A stretch of 64,000 nucleotides of DNA. Source: Ectocarpus siliculosus. Lineage: Eukaryota > Sar > Phaeophyceae > Ectocarpales > Ectocarpaceae. Shown here in pieces: positions 12,580 through 23,584 of the stretch; the stretch's first letter is position 1; the number at the start of each line of letters is the position of its first letter. Made by a program: the position numbers and the translations under genes. The stretch lies in assembly GCA_000310025.1 (NCBI GenBank), contig FN649741.1, forward strand, positions 239,774-303,773. Reading direction: 5' to 3'. The notes beneath the pieces are model-generated. The model searched no databases, was not told the DNA's origin, and worked only from the letters and a program-made list of their open reading frames with translations.

Positions 12580-12614
12580 CAGCCAATCGTCAAGAATTGA
12601 AGTAAATACCCCGC
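12580..12614 (+). promoter_or_regulatory. CCAAT-TATA module for LHC-4
   Basis: AGCCAAT (12581-12587) is followed by AGTAAATACCCCGC (12601-12614). This is the TAAATA variant, shared with the minus-strand LHC-5 module at 21066-21099. It lies about 430 bp before the ATG. Confidence 0.6.
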
Positions 12615-13042
12615 AGTGAAAACAGCCCGCCCCAAATGGGACCTCGCTGCTGAAACGTACCGCTGTAGGTGAGCCGATGAATATACGATGTGACAGGTAC
12701 GTGAGTAATGACGAGGAGACTCAGCTTTAGTTTCTGTAGCTCAATCACATGCACGCACGCTCGATCGCTCTGGTTGCTGTGAATTGCCATCGTGTTTCAG
12801 TGACTGGCGACGTGGTCGACTGATGATGTGGGTGTCTTGACACATGTCCTGCCACGATGTCACAATATGTGCGTGCTTCGAGAACTTTGCGCGTCACAAC
12901 ATGTTCTGGCTCACATCACGCACAATCTCGCCGCATCGTTACCCACCCCCACGCCTCTCCCCCATCCCCTCACAACCGCAACACACCCTCATCCCACCTT
13001 CATCAACCAATCTCCAGCACACACCCCACCTACTAAGCAAAG

Positions 13043-15060
13043 ATGGTCGCCTCCCAGATGTTCATCGGCACTGCCGCCACCCTCATCGCCTCCTCGACCG
13101 CCTTCGTCGCACAGATGGCCGTGCGACCTGTTGCCGCCACTCCTTCCTCCTCGAGCCTCAAGATGAGCGCCGGTTCGGATTACGTCGCAACTTTGCCCGG
13201 AGCTCCCTTCTCTGACGGAAAGGTGATGACGTGTGTGTCATCGCGTGAGTCGACACGCACCCCAGGGAGGGAGGTGCTTTCTATGCATTGCCCAAGACTA
13301 TCCATACCCTGAGAGCCGTTGTTTTTCGCTTATACCTGTATCTTTGTCCAAAGGGTGTCGTTTATGAACGCAGCATTAGTTGTGGATGTGTACTTGTTCC
13401 GACATGAACACGTGAGGTACAGCAGTATTGGCAAGTATTGATGACATCGACAGGTATGATGACGTGACGCCTTGTGGACACATCGCGTTATACAGCAGTA
13501 GTGCGGTGGATACTGGATGCACACACCGTATGCTTGCATACATGTGTACCTGTTTCAGCGGATCCAACAACACGTACTCATTCCTCGTCGATCCACCTAT
13601 CCAACCATCCTTTGGTCGTGCCTCTATCCAAGGTATCATATCCACGACGGGGAGATTGGGACTGGACAGATGAACTTTTCATGATGTCATATATCGGAGA
13701 GGTTGGGAATGGGCAGATTAATTTTTTCACGGTGTCGCATCTACGTGGGATATTACCTTCTGGGCCAAATTGTCTTACCTGTTGCGGCCTTTGATAACAC
13801 TGCTGTCCAACGCTCTCGTGCCTCAGATCTTCGACCCCCTGGGCCTATCCGACGGCGCTGCTCCCGGGGACATCAAGAAGTGGCGCGAGGCCGAGATCAA
13901 GCACGGGCGTGTGGCCATGCTTGCGTCCCTCGGTGTCATCGTCGCAGAGGTGAGGCAAAACGTGCATGACGGCAAACGATAGACACATGCCTTCGGAAGG
14001 GTGGCATGTTATTTTGTTGTTTCCAGCGATACTATTAATACTATCCTGCCGTAGACACAAGACCTAATTGAATCCTTCGTGTTGCTCATGCATTTCGTCC
14101 CACCGCATCGCTTTGTGCTCGCCCTCGTCTCTGTCGCCGTCGCCCACTCCAGCAATACCACCCTTTCTTCATGGGGCCCGACTACATTGGCCCCGCCGTG
14201 GACCACTTCCAGGAGATCAGCGCACAATTCCCTGAGGTGGGACTGGGTGTTCGGGAAGCGCACTTGGTTGCTTGCATGAGATTTGAGCCAAGAGAAAATT
14301 GGATGAAACACACCTTGATTCCGTTTACGACTCAGTTCAACGCACAGTTCTCATGTAGACCAGTGCTCGACAAGGTGCACACACGTGATTTCTACCTCTT
14401 TTCCTGTCCTCCCCTTCCAACATCGAAAACGAGTCGTAGACTTCGGGGCGGCATGACCTCACCAGAGCAAGACACCATCTGCACACTTCAAAATGAAATA
14501 TATGAAGGTGTTCGAATTGTCGTGGTGCCGCCGTGCTGGTATCAGGTGGTGATCCAGTCAGTTTTAGGTTGCGCTAAGGCTTCCGCAGATTGTCGGACTT
14601 ATCAAGTGCCCTTCTTCCGCAGTACCTACTCGAGTGTTGTTCCTCACGAAACACCGAGGATGCTGTGCTCTCAACGATGCCATCCTTTCCTCGACACTAT
14701 GTGGTCGACTAGTGCTGTTTGTTCACACAACCATCCCCTCTCTGTGTCTCTCTGCCCGTCATTCCCGTGTCTCCAAAACCTCAGTTCTGGGCGTTCTCCC
14801 TCCTGGGCATGGCCTTCATCGAGTACAACACCATCATGACCGCCTTCGACACCCCCAGCGCTGTCACCGGCGAGGGCGGCCTGAAGGAGGACTACATCCC
14901 GGGAGACCTCGGCTTCGACCCCCTCAACCTCAAGCCCGACGACGAGGCGGCTCTGGACGTGATGAAGACCAAGGAGCTCAACAACGGCCGTTTGGCCATG
15001 ATCGGTATCGCCGGCATGTTGGCGCAGGAGCTGGTGAACCCGGCCGACATCCTCGGCTAG
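13043..15060 (+). CDS. LHC-4: chlorophyll a/c-binding antenna protein
   Basis: The exons are 13043-13222, 13827-13949, 14153-14236 and 14785-15060 (stop TAG), giving 220 residues. The mature protein is identical to LHC-2 from exon 2 on. The presequence differs by Gln in place of Pro in the FVAP motif (FVAQM) and by RPVAATP. Intron 1 (604 nt) belongs to the type found in LHC-5, LHC-7 and LHC-8, whereas the 3' flank is the LHC-3/6 type, so the gene is a mosaic. The altered FVAQ does not touch Phe21, so import should still be possible, but this is inference. Confidence 0.95.
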
Positions 15061-18000
15061 ATTGTTTTACTTTGTCGGTTGGGAATATCTGCGTGTAATC
15101 AAGTGTGTTCGTGTGCTTTTGTCAAATGTTTATGGCATCCGTCTGATTCGAGAGGCTGGAAGGTAGTGTTGGGAAGTGCTGTGTACCTTTTTGTACGACC
15201 TTTGTCTCGCGATGGTATAGATGGTGGTGTGGTTCGCAGTTCGATTATGCTCACGTTTCCTGCTGTAATTTTCTTTTCCCCCGCAGTAGTGGTGCGTGGA
15301 GCGCTCCGAGTGCTCGTCGATTTCGTCAACGATTCAACGTGTCGTTGATTCGTTCGGCGTTTTAATCTACCACCGATGGTGATGTCGGTGTGTACAGAAA
15401 AATCTGTATCGCTCTTGGTGTGGGTAGCGAGGGGTTTGGTTGATGTTGTTTCGCCGAAACCAGTTCCACGAAGGCTCGCATGCTCAATTTTGACAGCGTT
15501 TTACTGGACGACCTGCACGAATATACTGTTTTGTGTTTTACAATGTGTTTATGGTCCGGGTGTTGTGTTGGAAGTCGAAAGGTCGAGCATGTGACTATAA
15601 TGGTGTAGCATGTGTCACACACGACACTCCGTTATCTCGGGTTTGTGTGGGAGTCTGACGTGGTGACGTGGTTTGATGAAGGTACACCGTTGGTGGTTGG
15701 TAAGAGGGACCCTTGTTGTACATGATTTGGGGCAAGGCGGTTGTTTTTTGGTTGTGGAACGATCACGGGTGCCCCACTTTGTCGCTTGCATGCAGTGGCG
15801 TTCAAGGTGTGTCGCGTCTAGTTGTTGTGCGACGCTTGGGGACCATTGTAAAAATTTTGTTGTGAGGTTTTGAGTGTCGAGACAACGTGTCGAATCCGCC
15901 GTGCACGGTGAATCGGGTTGCATACAAGCTGGTCCTTCAAGATGAAGACCTTTCTCTGTGGGTTGCCCAAGTCGACGGTAGCGTTTTACTGCTATCAATC
16001 GAATACAAAATTGACGAAAACGTCATGTCTGACGTGATACCTGCTGGCGACAAGTCCATAGACTAGGGCATATATGCATGTATGTGCATGTGCCCTCGCC
16101 GACAGCCATCTGACCGCAATGTCCCCACTGATAAGCGTGTGAGGATACCGGCATGCCATGTCGGCGCATGCGCAAACGTGTACATCGTGCACGGGTAGCG
16201 CGTGTGCGTTATTTCTTTCGTCGGTGGTGGGCAAACATCTCACGAAGCATGGAAAGACGCTCACAGCACTCGACGAACGCTCGAAGGTTGACTTCTTTAC
16301 GACCGCAAGATGAACTGAGTATACAGTCATCATCCCATTTACATTCCGTGGCTGTTGTTTCAGGCCTCATTAAGACAAGAAGCGTCAGACTTACAATGCG
16401 TTATCGGACCGAGACCGGAATCTCGGCTTCGGTATCAATGCATCAATGCCGGAGGCACAGTATCAATGCATCAATGTCGAGGCCCAGACTATGTACGTAT
16501 TTTGGACCGTCATGTACGAAATACTTTTCCTCGGTGCCAGTGTTCGATCATGTGTTGAATGGAGGAAGTGTTTGATTTGGTGAGGTGCCTTATTGAAGAG
16601 TGTTCGATGGTGGTATTGTGAGATAGGATATATCCCCCGCTGATCAAACCGCTCTAGAGATCTATCTTACACTGAAGTTTCCTGGAGGATGCTAGACTGT
16701 AAGAAGACGGCCGCGAGGGTCGGCGGCAACGAACAGCAACGGTCGGAAGCGCCAGCACACCCTTCCTCGCCGCGCGCTCGTACCCTTAGAAGCCATCCAT
16801 GATATGATAGGCGATAACTCTCTCAAGATCTCACAACGTCTTGTCTTCCCCCGTTGATGCATTGCTGTGCTGTATTTAGTACATGGTTCGGGAGCGATCA
16901 AATTAGAGCGTTCATATTTTTTTCATAGCATACCCCTACTCATAGATAAATAGCTTCCACCACACCCGAAGAGACTCTGAGCAGGCATTGTGGATATTAC
17001 TACTACTACTACTGTAGATGGGAGCTTTTGAGGGGTGGGGGGAGGGAGGTTGGAAGGTGTGGCAGCTAGGATGATTAGAGCGAACAAGAGTCAACCGTCC
17101 GTGACGACACGTTCTACGCAACAAGAAGCATCGCGTCGATCGCCGTGGCGTAAAACTTATCGTGAATGAATCAGCCCTGCTGTGCTTACCTTCCGGCCTC
17201 CCTTTCCCTATCCCTCACCAACCACATTGAAAATTAGCTACAAATGACTGCTCAGCGTCTCTTCACGTGTGGTGGCACACAATCTATGAGAACGGTACGG
17301 TGTTTGGATGTAATGGTATTTCACATGGAGAAAGACAAGACAAATATCTTGGCTCGTTTTCGTATTTCACCAAGAACAGGGTCGTCAACATGGTTCCATC
17401 AGCATCGATGTCTAAGTAGAGTTTCCGGTCGGGCAACGTAATGGAAGGCTGGCGTCTCTAGTCTGCACTACATTAGGCTAGGGGACAGTTCCTGTCGATG
17501 GGAGGATGGTTATACTTCACACATTATCTCGGCCGTATAGGTATGAACCTTCAAGCCATCGCTGAACTTTGTGAGCCGCTTTCCCCACTTCATCATGATG
17601 AGAGGTCCGGGTTCGTCCATGTGTGAGTGGGGAGATGACCATCACAGCCTGAATCCTACTCCACGTTAATCGTGGGTTCACATGGTGTGCACAAAAAGGA
17701 TTTGTTTTTGAAGATCATGTATGTATGCCGGTACGCCATGCGGGTATTCTCCAAACCAAGTGGGCGGCGATATGACGGGTAAATTGCGATCGGTGCGGGC
17801 AGATGCATGCGTGCATCGTTTTACGAGTCCGAAGACCGTCACCATGCGTGCATCGTTGAACGAGTGCGTACGCTCGACCATCACAGTGTCAAGAACTGTT
17901 GTACTTGCCAGTGGGGGGCAGTATACTGCCCTCCGCCATCAAGCACCCAAGTACTGCTGTCACCAGCAGGGGTCACCTAGGATTTCGTTCATTTTTGATT

Positions 18001-18913
18001 GACAACAACATGACATCAACGAAGGAACAATAAAGCCATTACCTGAATGGAACATCCCTCTAATGGTATTCAAACACAAAACAAAATCGAACCAAGGGCG
18101 CATGCGTCGCACAACAACTCGACGCGGCACACCCTGGACGCCACTGCATGCAAGCTACAAGGTGAAGCATCAGACACACTGCACGCAAGCTACAAGGCAG
18201 ATCATCCGTGTCAGATACGACAAACCAAGGATCACACCGTGAAGAGGCGAGCCTGTAGGAAAGCTTTGGCTACATACTGGAACGTGTGGAACGTGCTGTA
18301 CACATTATTTTCACCACACACGTCAGAATCGCAAACACGACATTCCGTGGCGTAAAACTCCATGCTTCAACTACTCTATAGTCGCTTTCCAGCTCGACCT
18401 TCGACTATAGACAACACCAGAATCGTGAAGACACGCTACAACGGAAACAGCCGAATGGCGAAGTTCGCCTGAAGGAAAAACGCAGACAAAATTGTTCGTG
18501 AGCCTGAGCGGGATTGGCCTCGGCTAAACAACATCAAGCAATATCTCTCGCCACCGGCCATGACCAGAGCGACAACGTTTCTTCACTCCGCCGATATAAC
18601 CATCGGTGGTACATGCATAAAATAATCTAAACAATCGAAGACCGGTCGAATAGTCGACACTCAGCACTCCTACGGTATGTATGTGTATAAACGTAAATTA
18701 CAGCAGGAACCTCAAGCATCAACGGACACCCGCATTACATCAGCATCTAACGTTGCGAGACAAAGCCACAACAAGTACGGTAGGTAGCTTCTCCCAACTA
18801 CACTCCATCCTCTCAAACCAGACGGATGCATACAACACTGATAAAAGTACACAAAAATATGTGAAAAATATAAACGTATACCAAAATATTCCCCAACCGA
18901 CGAATTGAACTTT
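15061..18913. other. Tail-to-tail spacer LHC-4/LHC-5
   Basis: This 3.9 kb spacer has no supported gene. It is homologous, with indels, to the other three tail-to-tail spacers. Shared landmarks are the block near 16.6-16.9 kb (CTCTAGAGATCTATC and a GGTTCGGGAGCGATCAA segment), a TAC repeat near 16,998-17,015, and the 16-bp perfect palindrome at 17916-17931. Near 18.1-18.2 kb a segment of about 45 bp containing GCAAGCTACAAGG is directly repeated. Confidence 0.72.
17916..17931. repeat. Perfect 16-bp palindrome in LHC-5 3' flank
   Basis: GGGCAGTATACTGCCC is a perfect dyad. It differs from the copy at 26863-26878 at two positions that are symmetric about the centre, so the dyad is kept. Confidence 0.75.
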
Positions 18914-20656
18914 TTAGCCGAGGATGTCGGCCGGGTTCACCAGCTCCTGCGCCAACATGCCGGCGATACCGATCATGGCCAAACGGCCGTTGTTGAGCTC
19001 CTTGGTCTTCATCACGTCCAGAGCCGCCTCGTCGTCGGGCTTGAGGTTGAGGGGGTCGAAGCCGAGGTCTCCCGGGATGTAGTCCTCCTTCAGGCCGCCC
19101 TCGCCGGTGACAGCGCTGGGGGTGTCGAAGGCGGTCATGATGGTGTTGTACTCGACGAAGGCCATGCCCAGGAGGGAGAACGCCCAGAACTGAGGTTCGG
19201 GAGGCACGGGAATGACGGGCAGAGAGACACAGAGAGGGAGTTCTATTGTGAACAATCAGCACTCGTCGACCACATGGTGTCGAGGGAACGGTGGCATCGT
19301 TGACAGCACAGCATCCACGTTGTGTCCCCAATAACTCGAGAAGGTACTGCGGAAGAAGGGCACTTGTTAAGTGGGTGAATCTACCGAGGACTTCGTGCAA
19401 CAATCTGGTCAACCAACTGATCCGAATTTTCAATTGCCTCACATTTGAGAAACGAAATATGCTTACCCCAACACCCAGTCTCACCTCAGGGAATTGCGCG
19501 CTGATCTCCTGGAAATGGTCCACGGCGGGGCCAATGTAGTCTGGTCCCATGAAGAATGGGTGGTATTGCTGTAGAATACGGAGACGACAGAGACGAGAGC
19601 GAGCACAAAGCGATGCAGTGGGACGAAATGAATATGAGCAGCACAAAGGATTCAATTAGGTCTGATGAGGCAGGATAGTAGTATCGCTAGAAACAAGAAA
19701 GTAACATGCCACCCTTCCGAAGGCATGTGTCCGTCGTATGCCATGATGCACGTTTTGCCTCACCTCTGCGACGATGACACCAAGGGACGCAAGCATGGCC
19801 ACACGCCCGTGCTTGATCTCGGCCTCGCGCCACTTCTTGATGTCCCCGGGAGCAGCGCCGTCGGATAGGCCCAGGGGATCGAAGATCTGAGGCACGAGAG
19901 CGTTGGACAGCAGTGATCAAAGACCGCAACAGGTGAGGCAATTTGGCCCAGAAGGTAATACCTCACACAGATACAAATGACACCGTGAAAAGTTCATCTG
20001 TCCATTCCCAATCTCCCCGTCGTGGATATGATACCTTGGATAGAGGAACGACCAAAGGATGATTGGATAGGTGGATCGACGAGGAATGAGTACGAGTTGT
20101 TGGATCCGCTGAAACAGGTACACATGTATGCAAGCATACATACATACATACATACATACATACATACATACGGTGTGCGTGCATCCAATATCCACCGCAC
20201 TACTGCTGTAGAACGCGATGTATTCACAAGGCGTCACGTCATCATACCTGTCGATGTCATCAATACCTCCCAACACTGCTGTACCTCACGTGTTCATGTC
20301 GGAACAAGTACACATCCACAACTAATGCTGCGTTCATAAATGACACCCTTTGGACACGGATACAGGTCGCGAGAGACAACGGCTCTCAGGGTATGGATGT
20401 AGTCTTGGGCAATGCATAGAAAGCACCTCCTCCCTGGGGTGCGTATTGGCTCACGCCATCACACATGCGTCCTCACCTTTCCGTCAGAGAAGGGAGCTCC
20501 GGGCAAAGTTGCGACGTAGTCCGAACCGGCGCTCATCTTGAGGCTCGAGGAGGAAGTAGTAGTGGCAACAGATCGCACGGCCATCGGTGAGACGAAGGCA
20601 GTCGAGGAGGCGATGAGGGTGGCGGCAGTGCCGATGAACATCTGGGAGGCGACCAT
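18914..20656 (-). CDS. LHC-5: chlorophyll a/c-binding antenna protein
   Basis: The exons in coding order are 20477-20656, 19764-19886, 19485-19568 and 18914-19189 (stop TAA), giving 220 residues. The differences are Ser for Ala in the plastid motif (FVSPM), TTTSSSS in the linker, and Val141 instead of Ile141 in helix 2 (FVEYN), which is shared only with LHC-8. Intron 3 is short (295 nt against about 500-570 in the other amplified copies) through an internal deletion, and intron 1 (590 nt) contains the CATA microsatellite at 20135-20171. The spacer to LHC-6 is 1055 bp. Confidence 0.95.
20135..20171. repeat. (CATA)9 microsatellite in LHC-5 intron 1
   Basis: Nine tandem CATA units stand at a site where LHC-4 has only a short CATA run in intron 1. 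This is a slippage-prone tract with no coding role. Confidence 0.9.
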
Positions 20657-21065
20657 CTTTGCTTAGTAGGTGGAGTGTGTGCTGGAGATTGGTTGATGAA
20701 GGTGGGATGAGGGCGTGCTGTGGTTGTGAGAGGATGTGGGAGAGGGATGGGTAACGATGCGGCGAGATTGCGTGTGATCTGAGCCAGAACATGTTGTGAC
20801 GCGCAAAGTTCTCGAAGTCACGTATGTATGTGACATCGTGACACCCACATCATGAGTCGACCACGTCGTCAGTCACTGAAAAGCGATGGCAATTCACAGC
20901 CCGCAGAGCGATCGAGTGTGCGTGCATGTGATTGAGCTACAGAAACTAAAGCTGAGGCTCCTCGTCATTACCCGCCTACCTGTCACATTGTACATCGGTC
21001 GGCTCGTCTATACAGCGGTACGTTTCAGCAACGCAGTCCCATTTGGGGCGGGCTGTTTTCCTCTG

Positions 21066-21099
21066 CGGGGTATTTACTTAAATTCTTGACGATTGGCTG
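21066..21099 (-). promoter_or_regulatory. CCAAT-TATA module for LHC-5
   Basis: CAGCCAAT (21099-21092) is followed on the minus strand by AAGTAAATACCCCGC. It is the TAAATA variant seen at LHC-4. Confidence 0.6.
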
Positions 21100-21262
21100 A
21101 GAACGCGCCGGCATCATGACGTGTTTGCAGTGTTTGCAGTCTTGTCGTGGCCAAACTGCGAACTGCAACACGCTCGACGACCGAACACCGAAGAACAGAG
21201 AATTCGTGACGTACTTTGAAAACTTGAAAACGCGTCATGGTGTCATGCTTCCGCCGCGTTCT

Positions 21263-21306
21263 CAGCCAATCATCTTCGAGGGTTCAAATTTGAAATATAT
21301 ACCCCG
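21263..21306 (+). promoter_or_regulatory. CCAAT-TATA module for LHC-6
   Basis: CAGCCAAT (21263-21270) stands about 25 bp before AAATATATACCCCGC. It is the canonical TATATA variant, matching LHC-3. Confidence 0.65.
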
Positions 21307-21711
21307 CAGAGGCAAACCGCCCCGCCCCAAATGGGACCGCGCTGCTGAAACGTACCGCTGTAGGCGAGCCGATGAATGTACGATGTGACAGGCAGGTGGG
21401 CAGCGATGAGGAGACTCGGCTTGAGCTTTAGTTACAGCAGTAGCTCAAGCACACACTCACCCGCTTTGCTGACTGTAAGTTGAGTTGCCATCGCGTTTGA
21501 GTGACTGACGTGGTCGACACATGATGTGGATGGACACATACGTGCTTCGAGGCGCGTCACACAAGTCCCTTCTGCTCATCACACCACAATCTCGCCGCAT
21601 CGTTACCCATCCCCACGCCTCTCCCCCATCCTCTCACAACCACAACACGCCCTCATCCCAATTTCCGACAACAACCAATCTCTCAACACACACCCCACCT
21701 ACTAAGCAAAG

Positions 21712-23584
21712 ATGGTCGCCTCCCAGATGTTCATCGGCACTGCCGCCACCCTCATCGCCTCCTCGACTGCCTTCGTCGCACCGATGGCTGTGCGATCTGT
21801 TGCCACTACTCCTTCCTCTGCGAGCCTCAAGATGAGTGCTGGATCGGACTACGTCGCGACCCTGCCCGGAGCTCCCTTCTCTGACGGAAAGGTGAGGATG
21901 CGTGTGTGATGGCGTGAGTCAACACGCACCCCAGGGAGGAGGTGCTTTCTATGCATGTAGTCCAGGTCTGTATAGGCTACAACACCCTCGGGACCGCCGC
22001 TCTCGAGCAACATGTATCCATGAAGGCTCGCTCGCTAGAACACCGACTACAGCAGTAGCAGTAATTTTGTGGACGTATACCTACCAACATGAACATGTGG
22101 TCTGGATAGACCAGTCACATAGACAAATAACGCGTGTATCGCTTCAAGGGTATCTTTTTGTGTGGTACAGCAGTCATGCAGATATGTACAGCATCCTGGC
22201 CGCACACACACACTCAACTCTAGTATACTATCCATGACGAAGAAAAGATTGGGAATTCGATAGATGAGTATATCCATCACCGTGCCGTATCCGTGTGAAA
22301 TTATACCCTCTGGGTCAACTTGTCTCACCCGTTGCGGTCTTTGATCCCCGCTGTCCAACGCCCTCGTGCCTCAGATCTTCGACCCCTTGGGCCTATCCGA
22401 CGGCGCTGCCCCCGGCGACATCAAGAAGTGGCGCGAGGCCGAGATCAAGCACGGGCGTGTGGCCATGCTTGCGTCCCTCGGTGTCATCGTCGCAGAGGTG
22501 AGGAAAACCATGCACGCGTGAATGTGTTGGAGTACGATTGACACACACATTAGCTTCAGAGAGGGTGGCATGTTGTTTTGTATTCTCCAGCAATACTTAA
22601 ATCCTACCGTAGACGCAACACCTGTTGTGATCGAATCCTTCGTGTTGTTCATGATTTTTCGTCCCGCCTTCATTGCATGGTGTTCGCTCTCGTCCCTGTC
22701 GTCGTTGCCCACTCCAGCAATACCACCCTTTCTTCATGGGACCCGACTACATTGGCCCCGCCGTGGACCACTTCCAGGAGATCAGCGCGCAGTTTCCTGA
22801 GGTGAGGCTGGGTGTTCGGGGGAACCACATTTGATGTGTGAGGCCATTAAAAAGTCGGATTTGACAAGTTGTACTTTGTGCGACTCGGATAAAACACTTA
22901 AATTCACTTATAGACCGACCATTGCTGGAGAAAACACACACGTGATTCCAGCAACGAATTTCCTGTCCTCCCGTTCCCAACACCGAAAACGAGTCAAAGG
23001 GTCGTATGCCATTTTGCACACTTTGATAAATAATATTTATTCCCAATGCGTTTCTCCCGCCGTACTGACGTAATTTGGTTGACCAGCCAGTTGTACGCTG
23101 CGCTAAGGCCTCGGTAGATTCACCCACTTAACAAGTGCCCTTCTTCCGCAGAACCTACTCGAGTTATTGGGGACACAACGTGGATGCTGTGCTGTCAACG
23201 ATGCCACCGTTCCCTCGACACCATGTGGTCGACTAGTGCTGTTTGTTCACAATAGAACTCCCTCTCTGTGTCTCTCTGCCCGTCATTCCCGTGTCTCCAA
23301 AACCTCAGTTCTGGGCGTTCTCCCTCCTGGGCATGGCCTTCATCGAGTACAACACCATCATGACCGCCTTCGACACCCCCAGCGCCGTGACCGGCGAGGG
23401 CGGCCTGAAGGAGGACTACATCCCGGGAGACCTCGGCTTCGACCCCCTCAACCTCAAGCCCGACGACGAGGCGGCTCTGGACGTGATGAAGACCAAGGAG
23501 CTCAACAACGGCCGTTTGGCCATGATCGGCATCGCCGGCATGTTGGCGCAGGAGCTGGTGAACCCGGCCGACATCCTCGGCTAG
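21712..23584 (+). CDS. LHC-6: chlorophyll a/c-binding antenna protein
   Basis: The exons are 21712-21891, 22375-22497, 22718-22801 and 23309-23584 (stop TAG), giving 220 residues. The mature protein equals LHC-2 apart from Ala for Ser in the linker (TTPSSASLK), a change found also in LHC-8. Intron 1 (483 nt) is a visible mosaic: its first about 60 bp follow the LHC-4/5/7/8 type and the rest follows LHC-3, with the switch near 21,955. Introns 2 and 3 match LHC-3 closely. Exon 4 uses GTGACC where most copies have GTCACC, one of few silent differences. Confidence 0.95.

Larger units (their letters stand above)
11988..13042. promoter_or_regulatory. Head-to-head spacer LHC-3/LHC-4
   Basis: This 1055-bp spacer contains two CCAAT-TATA modules in inverted orientation, at 12383-12425 facing LHC-3 and at about 12580-12614 facing LHC-4. 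Three 9-bp repeats (12532-12558) lie between them. Outside each module the same conserved block of about 120 bp follows (GC-rich CCCGCCCCAAATGGGAC, then CTGCTGAAACGTACC), so the spacer is close to a large palindrome. Confidence 0.7.
20657..21711. promoter_or_regulatory. Head-to-head spacer LHC-5/LHC-6
   Basis: This 1055-bp spacer has the same length as the LHC-3/4 spacer and reads as its inverted copy: the LHC-5 side matches LHC-4 and the LHC-6 side matches LHC-3. The modules are at 21066-21099 (minus) and 21263-21306 (plus), with two GTGTTTGCA repeats between them at 21121-21138. Confidence 0.7.
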
